Below, in pieces: positions 23,974-35,248 of a stretch of DNA of 64,000 bases; the stretch's first letter is position 1; every line of letters starts with the position of its first letter. Under the pieces are notes generated by a model. The model made no database searches, was not told where the DNA came from, and worked only from the letters and a program-made list of their open reading frames with translations. This DNA is from Chamaecyparis obtusa (taxonomy: Eukaryota > Streptophyta > Pinopsida > Cupressales > Cupressaceae), in contig BSBK01005652.1 of NCBI GenBank assembly GCA_027943335.1, forward strand, positions 1,494,001 through 1,558,000, in the 5' to 3' direction. Position numbers and translations under genes: made by a program.

Positions 23974-26701
23974 GACCACAATATGGAGCAACCATGTAGT
24001 GGGGACAATAATGATCGTGCATGCACTTCTTCCCAACAGGTAAACCTCTTTGTTATTGTACTACAAATTAGATAGAAGAAAAATGTTAAATAAAGTTTTT
24101 TATTATATTATTTTCATCACTGTTTCAGATTAATTCTAATAGTGTTAGTAATATTGTCGTCACAGATAGGTGGTCAACAGAGAAAGGGAAAGGAACCCAT
24201 AGTCCTTGAAAAGGAGTCCTTTGACGAGGACCTAGTTGTTGATTTTGGTGCTTGTGATGAGCCGACCTCTGCAATTAAAAAATGCCTCCACAAAATTGGA
24301 ATAAGATTGGCTGAATTGGCATCTATATTCCCTCCGACTCTTGAGTCACAAAAGAGGGCAACTAAACTGATGCACCTATCTCAAAATTACAAAGTATTAA
24401 TGTAATTTTTAATTATAACAAAAGTTCAATAATAGTTTTTATGTTATAGTAGTTTTTTATGTCATTAAAAAATAAGTGGATGTGTTGCTTTTACAGCTAT
24501 TTTTGCATAATTTTGATACTCACAGACATGATGAGGGTACTGCAGCTAGTTCAGGTAGATCGCATGTTGGACTATATTTTTTTTTTACTCTCTAACAATA
24601 TTGTCCATGCTAATCACTCATTTTATTATGCTCTAATAATCTTATTCTTCAACACATGTCAATGATCATTTACTATCGCCACCTCATACGATGGCAGGCT
24701 CAGATGTACTACGTCCTGCAATGTCGGCAACACGTAGCATGGCCACAAATGCCATGGCACCACCTACTCATACATGGATTTTATTTTCTCTATCATTCTA
24801 TATATGTTTATTTCCCTTGAAGTGTTCTTTCTTAGGGCCATTTCGTAATGGATTCAATTTATGCAATAGGGGATGCAACACTTGATGGTGATTTTCCTGG
24901 ATGTACTAGTATTGCTAGTACGGGAACGGTGAAGGATTGCATATTGCTTGTGAGTGAAGGAGTTCTCTTGAAAATAGAAAAACTTCTAGGTACTTTAAGG
25001 ATTGGACCTTTCTTTTACTATACAATCATATGTTAATTACACATTGCATTCAATACGAGAAGCTTACATCTATTGTATTCTTATTTTATACTATTATATC
25101 CTTCTACTAATGATCCCATGATTATTTTGTAGGGAAAAAAAATTTTTATAGTAAACTTAATGACGAGTGTTTGTAGATATTTGGGCCCACCATCTGTACA
25201 GGGTGGAACATCATATCCGAACTAAAACCCCAATCCACTATTTTCATTTCATATCATTGCTAGGATAGTTATCATTACATCCATTTTTTAATCTAACACT
25301 GTTTTCTTTCTTAAAAGGTGGAAAACCCAAAATCAAAAGTTAAAGGATGATCTCATAGAGAGTATGACAAACTTTTTTGGACCTTGTGCATTTGAGAAGG
25401 GTAAGCTCCTTCAAAGATCTGGGATATGTTTGAGGTATATTAGGGACCAGTACAGGTGTACATTAACCAAAAACCCACATTACCAACGCCCCCCTTGCAT
25501 TCCTGATTTAGAGTGGAAATCTCTTATTCTGGATGCGAATGAGAAAACTGAAGTAAAAAAAGGAAATACACCACCAAAGAACAAAAGAAGGTATGTGATA
25601 CTATTAAGAATGTAATTGTGTACTAAATACTCTTCATATTTATATGAACTAACATATTTCAATCTTTTCATAGATTGCCTAACACATTAAAGGCAACAAA
25701 GGCAAGATTGCAAAAGCACGGGCAACAAAAGCTAGGCTCTCGTGGTTATTTGAAACTTGTTGCACGAGTTGTAAGTGTTAATATTGTCAGAATTGAATGA
25801 GGAAAAATACAATCTGTAGATGGCTTTTAACACTAAAAATAATTCTTTGATCTTTAAATATTTATTTATAATTTGAAATCTTTTTTGTTTTGATGAAACA
25901 ATAAAATAAAATTTGATGACACCAAGCAAAAATACAAGGTGTGGAGTTCAATGTAAGTCTCACAGAAGAGGACAATAGAATTGGCTTCCAACAAGGCTAT
26001 AAAGCTGTGGCAGAAATAATAAGAAGTGCACAAGGTTCTACTGATGGATCCATCGCAGTAAGTAAGCTAAATAGATGATATTTCAAATTTAATTATTTAC
26101 CAATTAGTTTATTTGATGTTAAGTTCTAACATAAAGTGAGTAAATTTGTTTTAAGTAAGAAAACAATTATAACATGAATGCATATGAAATTGAAATGTAG
26201 CCTGTCGATTCTTTCCGTACACAACCTATGTGTGTTGATGCAATGAGGATGTGCATCAGAGTAATACAAGTAAACATCTTAAATTGATTGGTGTAGTAAT
26301 ACAAATTTAATTGCAATTGGTGTTTGGATTAATGTAACAATTTGTATTGTAGTTGTAGAGAGTGTAGAGGCCGTTATTAATGAGCATGTTGAGGTTGAGG
26401 CCGAGCCTAGACAAATTGACCTCAATGTTGATGATGTGACTAGATCAGGTAAAGAGCTATACGATTATGGCCTGTAAAGTACTGAAATACTTTAAAATGT
26501 TTTTAATATTTTTAATTATAATAAGATGTTTTTAATTTAACCCTTTTATATGTTATTGCAGATGACCTCCCTTTGCATCAACAAAGAACTAGGCATGCAT
26601 TGAGATCTAATGAGAGGGTAGATGATCATCATGATGATATCGATACTCATCTTAACGATTACATCTTAAAAACTAGAAATCAAAAGAAAAAAAAGAAATG
26701 A
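23974..26701 (+). CDS. TNPA/Transposase_24-like second CACTA gene, multi-exon
   Basis: Successive exons are bounded by plausible GT/AG sites: 23,974-24,039, 24,166-24,393, 24,497-24,554, one from 24,695, one from about 24,840 to 24,993, one around 25,319-25,591 and further ones to a TGA at 26,699-26,701. The first joins are phase-consistent (0, 0, 1). The domain-like part is KDDLIESMTNFFGPC, then CLRYIRDQYRC, PCIPDLEWKSLILD and PPKNKRR, resembling the plant Transposase_24/TNPA type. The C terminus is basic (NQKKKKK) and could be a nuclear signal. In En/Spm, TNPA binds subterminal motifs and works with the tnp2 protein. The exon from about 25,130 is interrupted, so integrity is uncertain. It may be the 3' part of a SET fusion. 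Confidence 0.65.
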
Positions 26702-27350
26702 TTGTCATCTATGCACCTTAATTGATAATGGATGGTTTTTATATGCCAATGAATTTAATTACGTGGTAGTAAATGTTCATAAATTTTATAATGTGTTAAT
26801 GAATGTTATCGTGTGATAATTAATGAATGTCACATTTTATTAATGTGTGAATGAATGTTAATGAATGTTATCATGTGATAATTAATGAATGTTACATTTT
26901 ATTAATGGATGAAATAATGAATAAAGGTTAGATGTTAACGGGGAATTTAGAGTGATGTTAGGGGGGGTGGGGCCAAATGAGCTTCCACCTTCACGTGGTT
27001 GGCCCTGTTTAGTACATAATATAAAACTATTCTTGAAACAAAGTGAAGCTCAATAATTTTGTTCCTTATATAGGGTCTCAAGTGTAGCTTTTATCTCACT
27101 CTCAACATTGCAAGGCTTCAAGTGGTGTTATGATATTGGTTTCTCCATCTCCCACTGACATCTGGTCTTTCTCCTAAGAACTCTCACCGAGCTCTGATAC
27201 ATGGATGAACAGAAGATGTCCCTTACAGGCTACACATATATAATATGGTAGATCTAGGGAACAAATATACTACAACATAGAATGAGTCAACTTGAATCTA
27301 TAGTTTCTTCATTCACAATGAAAATTCAAATTACAAGCCATATTTTAGAT

Positions 27351-27494
27351 TTAATATTCATATTCATCTTCATCATGATCATAGCCATCATAGTCAGAAT
27401 TAGGTTCAACTTCATTTGAACCACACTCCATGTCAGGTACCATTATAAGGCATGGAGTGTGGTCATACCCATGTTACCATAATAATGAGTCAGC
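27351..27494 (-). pseudogene. Exon-like fragment with acidic Tyr-rich C terminus
   Basis: On the minus strand an acceptor-like TTTTATAG at 27,495-27,502 precedes a frame that reads HGYDHTPCLIMVPDMECG, then DYDGYDHDEDEYEY and TAA (27,351-27,353). One internal TAA is present near the start. It looks like the last exon of a gene picked up by the CACTA element, because it is antisense to the transposase genes. I do not recognise the family. Confidence 0.35.
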
Positions 27495-28441
27495 CTATAA
27501 AATTATAAATAAAATACCTCAAGTATCATATTTATAATACTACAGGTGCACCCGAGATTGGCCCAGGCACCCAAGTTCCTACCAAAGGAACCCAATTCGA
27601 ACCCAGAGAAGAACAAAAGTAGAACTGGAACCCAACCTCAAACAAAGAACCTGATAACTTGGCTTTTTTCTAATTCAAGTTTATTTCTAAATTCTTCTCC
27701 AATTCCAACCTGATTATTCCATATTTTGTTTTCCAATTTTCCTTCTTCCTCACTCCAAATTCAAGGATCACCACCCATGACTTATGTTGTTATTTCCTTT
27801 TACTAATTGTGCTATTTCAAGGATCACAACCCATGACTTGGTTAAGATGATGAATGTTGTCAATGCCTTTATTACCAAGGAATCACCATCCGCCATTAAT
27901 GAATATTAATGATCATTGTTTCCTAAGAGTAATCATTGTTTGTGTATGTTGATCACCCAAGTCTTTGGCGGTGATTTGCATACTGTGAGGTTTGTCAGAA
28001 GTGGGGGTATGACATGCTGGTTGGATTATAACATATTGACACTTACACCATGAAGAAGACAAATGATTAAACAAAAAGAGAGGACCAACTGAACCATCTT
28101 GTGGTCAGTCTATATCACATTGAGAAACAACTTCAAGACTCAAGAATCAAAACAATCAAAAGTTTCTTCAAGACCATGAATGATCAACAACATTCCATCA
28201 AAAAACAAAATACTAATCTATATTATCATTAAGCCATAAAATATTTCTTTAAAGTTTAGAAGCATCACAAAAACTTTCAAGAAACATAGTACTATCTAAA
28301 ATGAATACCCTCCAAATGATTATGATTATGTTGATGTTGATGTCTATAATTTATGTCTAATTATTATGATAATGTTCATGTTGATGTCTATAATTTATTT
28401 CACTTATTGATGCTTGTCTAGATTGAATTTTGAATTGCTAG

Positions 28442-28558
28442 GTTGGAGAACGCTTTCAAAGTTTAGGGTCTGTTCTACATGATACTCTTAGTTACAACTC
28501 AAATGCAACTCAACATATTTTTGATGTTGGGCAACCCACTACAGAAACTCATTCGCAG
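28442..28558 (+). pseudogene. Exon-like fragment, 39 open codons between splice-like sites
   Basis: TTGCTAG precedes and CGCAG|GTGAAA follows a stretch of exactly 39 open codons that begins VGERFQSLGSVLHDTLSYN and ends THSQ. A symmetric phase-0 exon of this shape suggests a captured or residual gene piece. The family is not recognised, and chance cannot be excluded at this length. Confidence 0.3.
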
Positions 28559-28759
28559 GTGAAATTTAATGTTGTGAATCTTGGCATTGTTAATGTTATT
28601 ACTTTTCCTCACCTTTCATATTTGTGAAAATATTTCTTGGCACTATCTTCTTTTTCAATTCCTATATTTGCAGCTTTTTAGATCATTAACTTAAGCATTA
28701 CATGTCTTTTTTCAAAGTTTATTCTAACACTATATTATATCTTATTCTTATTACAATGT

Positions 28760-31700
28760 TCTTTGTTGTGGGTTAGGAGGTTAATCTTCATTGTCTGCAT
28801 TGTGGGGGACAATGAAGATTTCTCTGACAAATAGCAGGTCTTCTTTAGTATCTTATAATAACATGCTAAACTGATAAAGGTGTTATGGGCATTTAATCTA
28901 CAATTACTAATAGACTAAGCATATTATTACTATGCTTAATGTTCCATTTAAATTCATTTAACACAAAAAACAAATTTACAAAACTGAACCAATGGCATGT
29001 TTACAACAAAGATGTGTTGAGGAGTTTGCTCCTTGTTTAATGTTAACTGTTCCTACACAATCTACTCATACAACAGTGAAATGCTATGTGGAAGGGATGG
29101 TTGATAGTGTTCCTTGAGGGAAGGGAGATTGTGAAAGACTTGTTATCATTGTATTTTGTATTTCCAATATGTTTGGTTGCAGGGCAGACCAGGAGAATGA
29201 AGGATCACTCACTAATTGCATGATAACCTAGTTTTGAAGGGTCACTGGTTGAGGGGACAGTCAAGGTCTAGATGATTGGACCATTGGAGGACCCTATTTC
29301 TTTGTATTAATTTCTATTCAAATTGGATGCATGGATTTCTTATGAATTATCAGCTACTATGTATCCTGCAACTGCATCCATAAATCTGCATATACTTCTC
29401 TAGGGTTGTAAGCCACTTAGAGATCAAAATAGAGAAACTAAATCAAAATCGTTCTTTGTCCTATTTCCTTTTAACAAAGTCTCAACTATCAATGATACAA
29501 TACATTTGATGCCCTAATCTATCAATACAAATGATGCCTAGCTAGAAGCTCACGGGCTATCCATTTGATAACCATAGTCAACATTTCAAAAAAATGGATA
29601 TCCAAACATTTGAGAACCAATGGCATGCTTACAACAAAGGTCTAATAGAACTCCCAACAATTCTTAAACATACTTTATCTGATATGATGAATTCTTAAAT
29701 AATTAAGGTTGGAGTAGACATAATTATCACACATTTTTTGTGTGGTACAAGGAAGATTTGGCTAGATCAAATCTTCCTTCATGCTAGCAGTCTACAGAAT
29801 TAGACCTTTATTAACAATTGATCATATCAAATAACTAGTATGTTTAAGAATTGTTGGGACTGGTCCTTTGGCATGTATTAAATAGAATAGAATTTTCAGC
29901 ATATTATTATCATTCTATTTCTTTTTTGTAAACATGTCACTGGTTCAGTTTTGTAACTTCATTGTTGTATGAGTGGATTCTGCAGGAACAGTTAACATTA
30001 AACAAGGAGCGAACTCTTCAACACATCTTGGAAACCATTGAATTCAATAATAAATGAAACCTAACACCAACACTATTCCTTCCATTCACTTCTACCAAGA
30101 ATAAAGCATTTAATCCATTCAATATTACATATAATCATTAGACAGTTACATTTCCTGACTGTGTAGAGGAATAGTCACGACCAAAATGATCAAAACTACT
30201 TTCACCCTTGCACAAGCTATTCCAAACTTCAAGTAAAATGAGAAATATGCTATATCAAATCATTCATATTCATAGTAACCATTCAAAGGATCATTTTGTC
30301 AATGAACCCTCTGACTGTACCCCTCTGGCAGAGAAAGGAAACCTCAAAATAGAGAAAGGAAACTTAGTAAAACCAGTCTATGTCATTGTTTGTGAGGGCA
30401 CGGTCATGATAAGTGCCTCTCAAACCTCTCCAAACATGTAAGATTGTCTTTAAATACTTTATTGATCTCTTCTAAACATTAACCAAATCAAATCTACATT
30501 TGAATCCACACACAATAACCCCAAAATGAAGGGTTTTGTATCCTTTAATGAATCTCAGTCACTGGTAGCGCATGGATAGTCAAACTAGTAGTCTCCAAAG
30601 AATTCAATAAGTGACTAGATTGTATTTAATACACACTATTCCTTCCATTCACTTCTACCAAGAATAAAGCATTTAATCCATTCAACATTACATATAATCA
30701 TTAGACAGCTACATTTCCTAACTGTGTACTAGAGGAACAGTCATGACCAAAATGATCCAAACATTTGAAAATAGTGAATCGATATCCTTGAGCACCAGCA
30801 CCAATAACATCAAATAATGGAGATAAAGCACTAGCTAGGGCACGACACCAGTAGAATGTGGTCATTTCAGAGAGCATTCGTGATCAAATAAAATGCAATG
30901 CATTTGAAATTTGCAGTTGAATATGATGTCAGATGCTCGAAAGATGAAGAAATCACATACCTTCTCTCGCACTCAGCTTTCGCTCCTCTATCCAATCGAA
31001 ATAAAAATGATGAGGTCGTTTCACTTTTTTTTTTCATAGCCAAATCTTCCTTGTACCACATGAAGAACATGCCATTGGTTCAGTTTTGTAAATTTGTTTT
31101 TTGTGTAATTAGTAATTGGAAAATTAAATGTAGATAACACCTTTATCAGTTTAATTAGCATGTTATTATCATCTCAGATAAAGTATGTTTAAGAATTGTT
31201 GGGACTGGTCCTTTTGCGTGTATTAAACATAATATAATTTTCAGCATATTATTATCAATCTATTTCTTTGTTCTAAACATGCCATTGGTTCAGTTTTGTA
31301 GATTTTTTTTTGTGTTAAATGCATTTTTCATGAGGAGGGGTCTTGTTCTGAGGAGATTGATGAAGATTGTGCACCTCAAAAATCAATTCATAAGGTACCA
31401 ACCATGTTTCCTATTTGCTTATATTTTTGGATTGGTAAATCTCCTTATAAGTTGCATGTCCTTTCTTTTGATTACTATGGATGAGATATATATCTTACAT
31501 TTAACATTCAACTTCTTTACATTTTAGAATATGTAGTGTGTTTTTTGAGGATTTTACCAAATCAACTTTTAACATAAACTGAAAACACCAAACTAATATC
31601 TTGCCCTTTTAACTTGACAAAATATTTTCATTTGACCAATAACTGCAAGCAACTGAATGATAAATCCACATACCTATATCTTTGTAAAATACCTGGAACA

Positions 31701-32488
31701 TCAAAAAGATGGCTAAGTGGCTGCGGCCATGATTTTTATCTACTGAATATGGGAAAAAAAAGAACCAAAAAGAATCGAATAGAAAACATGATTGGTCATT
31801 TTAGAGAGCATTCATGATCAAATAAAATGCAATTCCTTCTCTCGCACTCGATCAGATTTCACCCGCTCATTTTCTCCCACTCCTTTTCTCTACAATCGAA
31901 ATAAAAATGATTTGGCCGTTTCAAAATAGTGAATCGATATCCTTGAGCACAAGCATCAATAACATCAACTATTTTGATCTGTGGGTACCCTAATGTTGGC
32001 AAGAGTTCTTTTATTGATAAGATTACTCTAGAAGCTTGAAGAAGCGATATATTTTGGCAAATGAAGAGTGGAAAGATGATGATATTCCTGAGATCATGGA
32101 TGGACACAATGTTGCAGATAGAATGGGAAGACATCTTTCTAGCCTAGCCCTAGATCCTTCGACAATTGGGGTAGGATCCAGACCCAGGCTAAAAAGATGT
32201 CTTCCTTTCTGTTGTGGAATTATCCCTTCGTTGGCCTCCATTCATTCCTCTTCTCAAAAATGGTTATCTAGAAACTTTGGATACTGTTTCTCATCCATGC
32301 ATGAAATGTGCTAGTGATTGTATAAGATTACTTTAGACTCTAGTATTGATGAGATGTACAAGTGTAAAATGTTTTTGTGAGACTAGGATCAATTTTTGTA
32401 GTGTACATAAATGCAAGGCGGTGATTATTCTCAACGATCGATAGGTATAAGTCTTCTAGGCCTTACCTAGTAGCTAGGACTAAAGATA
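28760..32488 (-). repeat. Right subterminal repeat mosaic of the CACTA element
   Basis: This mirrors the left flank. 29,200-29,590 is the reverse complement of about 13,920-14,330. 30,764-31,033 is the reverse complement of about 13,490-13,790. 31,790-31,965 is a second shorter inverted copy. Direct copies of left-flank segments also occur (29,980-30,440). The phrase CATGCCATTGGTTCAG or its close variants recurs several times. No gene is supported here, although several short open frames exist. Confidence 0.75.
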
Positions 32489-32922
32489 ACATAGCTCAAG
32501 AGACCATCATAGGTTGTCTCTTTCCTTGGTCTTTATTATTGATAGAATGTTTTACCTTTCATTAGCTCATCAAATCCAAGGATTTGAAAGAATTTAATAG
32601 AATATTTTCATGACAACGTATATTATTTAAGTTGACATTGCACAAATTTATCTACTTCGCACACTTGTAGACTATGAGGACGGTGATAAAGAAGCATGGC
32701 CATGGGAGGAGATGCTTCTTTATCATCATCCTCATAACCTACAAGTGCGCAAAGTAGATAAATTTGTGCAACGTCAACTTAAATAATATACATTGTCATG
32801 AAAATATTCTATTAAATTCTTTCAAATCCCCGGATTTTATGAGCTAATGAAAGGTAAAACATTCTGTCAATAATATAGACTGAAGAAAGAAACAACCTAT
32901 GATGGTCTCTTGAGCTGTGTCA
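32489..32922. repeat. Near-perfect foldback, arms of about 210 bp, 14-base loop
   Basis: The arm 32,489-32,697 is the reverse complement of 32,712-32,922 with only a few mismatches. The loop is GGCCATGGGAGGAG. Transcription through it would give a long double-stranded hairpin. The outer ends read AGCTCAAGAGACCATC and its complement. No clear target duplication flanks it. It could be a foldback element nested in the CACTA or a hairpin formed from duplicated subterminal sequence. Confidence 0.9.
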
Positions 32923-32929
32923 TATTTAA

Positions 32930-33484
32930 TGTTCATATCTGTCAATTTTTTGACACTTTATAATTCATTCCAACAGAAGTGCTATAAATCCAATAGATAC
33001 AATGTCAGAGAAAAATACTTTACGACAATTCTTGTGACAGTAATGCTATATGTCCGAAAGGACAACCTGTCGGAGATATGCTGCACTACCATCACTCTTC
33101 CAACAGTTAAAATGTCATAGCTATCAAATTTTTGACAGAATCATCTGACAGTAATGCTATGTCACCGATGGGTGTATCTGTCGGAAGCTAGTAGCAAATC
33201 TATCACTATTCCAATAGTTGTAATGTTGAAAAGGATATCTTTTCGACAGTTAGTTCCGAAAATGATTGTATATTTCTAATAGGTCTTTGTGTCAGAATTT
33301 TGATAGATGGACCATAGGAAATGCCATAACAAAGATGTTATCATGGGAAAATTTCCAACGTAAAGCAGTGTCGGTAAACTGACAAATGTCTCTTCTGTCA
33401 CAATTTCCAACCCAAAAACTATGACAGACACATGTGTCAAAATGCTGACAAATTAGTATTGCAAATCTGACAAATGGCCGTCAG
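32930..33484 (+). repeat. Terminal-proximal CTGACAG/CTGTCGGA repeat block
   Basis: Short motifs such as CTGACAG, CTGTCGGA, TTTTGACAG and TGACAGTAATGCTAT recur in both directions through this block. In CACTA elements, dense short subterminal motifs next to the inverted repeats bind the TNPA protein. The left end has fewer copies (for example near 13,463-13,471). Confidence 0.7.
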
Positions 33485-33508
33485 AATTTGACCTCAAATG
33501 TACTAGTG
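33485..33508 (-). repeat. Right terminal inverted repeat of the CACTA element
   Basis: The end reads CAAATGTACTAGTG. Its reverse complement starts CACTAGTACATTTG and matches the left terminus at about 21 of 24 bases. GTG follows at 33,509-33,511. Confidence 0.9.
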
Positions 33509-33511
33509 GTG
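33509..33511. repeat. Right target-site duplication (GTG) of the CACTA element
   Basis: GTG directly after the terminal CACTAGT complement matches the GTG at 13,327-13,329. Confidence 0.85.
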
Positions 33512-35248
33512 GGATCTAAAAACCTGTGAATGGGATGCTCTGTAAGCCATGCAATGAAACCATCTATAACCCTAGCATCTGGAACATCTGGCTGGTAGTC
33601 CTTGTCTCTACCGACATAGCCACTATACTCCTATGTACAAAGAGCATATGATAATCGAGGACCCCATCCTAAGCCAAGCTCTCTGACTATTTGTGCATAG
33701 GCCGCATGCTCCTATGGTGCATCTTGGATGATGCCATATTGTCGCCACACCCTGGTAATAATAAAGTGCTCCAACACTATGGTGGATCTCCCAATAAGTA
33801 CTCGACTATGGAAAAAGTGACTGAACTATTCTCGAGCAGTAGGCCAAGCCTCTATCTCCAGATATGGATGCCAGATCACAAATGTGCTATCATCAAGACA
33901 ACGTCTCCAATACTTTGTGTGATCAATGTGCACCTATGTAATGTATCCTGAATAAATGTATATCATCGACTCCTGTGGCTAGTACTGACCCTAGCACATT
34001 GGTCTACAAACTGGGATATGCTCCTAGACCCAAATCTGAAGAACCAACGCACTAGAAGAAAATGACTTTCTCTCCTGATACATGATCTCGTGCATCTCAG
34101 AGAACATATGAGCCAGCATACATTGACCCCAACCCAACTCAGAAGGTGTCACCATCAATCGTGCAACCATTGGGGCCCAACCCATCAAGAGATCATTCTG
34201 CTGAGGGTTAGACTTAATGATGCCTCCTATCATACCGGCTATAATACACTCTAATCTATGGGTCTCCCCATAATGTTGAACTAAAGTCTCCCAGGAAATA
34301 GAAGCAGTAAGCTAGGTATCATCTCCAAATAATTGTCTGAATGCATGTAATCCTGAGTTCCCCGAACTCACATACTTAGGTCGTGGACCGTGGAAAGGAA
34401 TGTTGAGTATCCTATAGACATCCTCTAGTGTAACTGTGATCTCACTTGTAGGGAGGTGGAAGGTCTGGGTCTTTGAGTGAAACCTCTCAATCAATGCAGT
34501 AAGAAGTCTGTGGTTTATCCTAATCTCGGGCAACCGACTCAAATACTCAAATCCACAGCTAGCAAGATGTACCCTCATCGGGTCAGGCGGTGAAACACAT
34601 AACCTCTAAGTCGCTGGGTGTGAGATGCACACATGGACATCGGGATATATGACCTACATAGCATAGAAATAGGGAATCCTATCAGTAACTTGGTTGAAAA
34701 ATAAGCTAATAGTATAGAAAATGAAAAGTTGACTATCTCAGAAGGTACATTAAATGCTCAAGAATCATTCTAAGGAATCAGAAAATTCAAAATTTTGACC
34801 TAAGAAGGTGTTTTTAACTCGTTGTTATCCATACAACAATGTAGACTGGCATGAAAACTCGTATGAGTTTTAGTAGCTCACCATATGACAAACCATGGTC
34901 GTACGACAATGTATATCTTACCGTATGACATATGAGGGACCCGACAAAATGTTGTACAATTCTTGGGCCCCTCTCATACGAGTTTCTACTAGTTATGGGA
35001 TGACAATCTAAATGGAATTGAAAAGTCGTACGAGTCACAGTGGACATTCGTACGAGTTTCCATGCATGCGAAAATGAAAAAAATTCAAACATATGAAAAA
35101 TGACCTAAAAATGCTAAAAACATGCAAAAATGGAATTTACGAAGAGGCACAAAGGTCCACTTACCGGATGTCCATACTATGGAGGTCTTTGATGGTGCCG
35201 ATTGTGCTCAAAATGGTGTGAAGACATAGGTACCTTCATCTCGGCCAT
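33512..35248 (-). pseudogene. Antisense plant mobile domain (PMD) gene, exons 1-2
   Basis: Exon 1 runs from ATG at 35,248 to 35,165 (28 codons, one TAG) and ends at CCG|GTAAGT. The intron is 35,164-34,654. Exon 2 starts at 34,653 after TATGTAG and joins in phase 0. Exon 2 carries the aminotransferase-like plant mobile domain (PMD): RINHRLLTALIERFHS, then TFHLPTSEITVTLEDVY, ILNIPFHG, then QQNDLLMGWAPMVARL. PMDs occur in host MAIL proteins and in transposons. Antisense extra ORFs between pol and the 3' LTR have been described in Tat elements. Six or more stops, nearly all TAG or TGA, and the CACTA insertion after ...IHRFLDP make it a pseudogene. Confidence 0.85.
34654..35164 (-). other. Intron of the antisense PMD gene holding TCGTACGA motifs
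   Basis: It is bounded by GTAAGT and TATGTAG on the minus strand, with matching phase. It contains about eight variants of the GTCGTACGAG motif between 34,855 and 35,060. These are the same family as in the 5' leader of element A. Confidence 0.65.

Larger units (their letters stand above)
26702..28759 (+). other. Internal CACTA spacer with possible captured exons
   Basis: After the TNPA-like gene comes a tandem duplication of about 60 bp rich in AATGAATGTTA (about 26,800-26,900). A G-rich patch GGGGGGGTGGGGCC follows near 26,962. Two exon-like pieces, described separately, lie at 27,351-27,494 (minus) and 28,442-28,558 (plus). The rest shows no coding signal that I can support. Confidence 0.5.
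13330..33508 (+). mobile_element. CACTA (En/Spm) DNA transposon, 20.2 kb
   Basis: The element begins CACTACTACATTTG and ends CAAATGTACTAGTG. The terminal inverted repeats match at about 21 of 24 positions, and GTG target duplications flank it. Inside are a tnp2-type transposase gene, a SET-domain reading frame and a TNPA-like multi-exon gene, all on the + strand. Long subterminal repeat mosaics occupy both ends. Excising it with one GTG restores the frame of the antisense PMD gene, so the borders are secure. CACTA elements move by cut and paste: a tnp2 transposase works with a second protein that binds subterminal repeats. The transposase has stops, so this copy is unlikely to be autonomous. 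Confidence 0.93.

Noticed and set aside
32489..32922. CRISPR array or microRNA gene
   Set aside because: There is one inverted pair with no regular direct repeats, so not CRISPR. The arms are far longer and more perfect than a typical microRNA stem.
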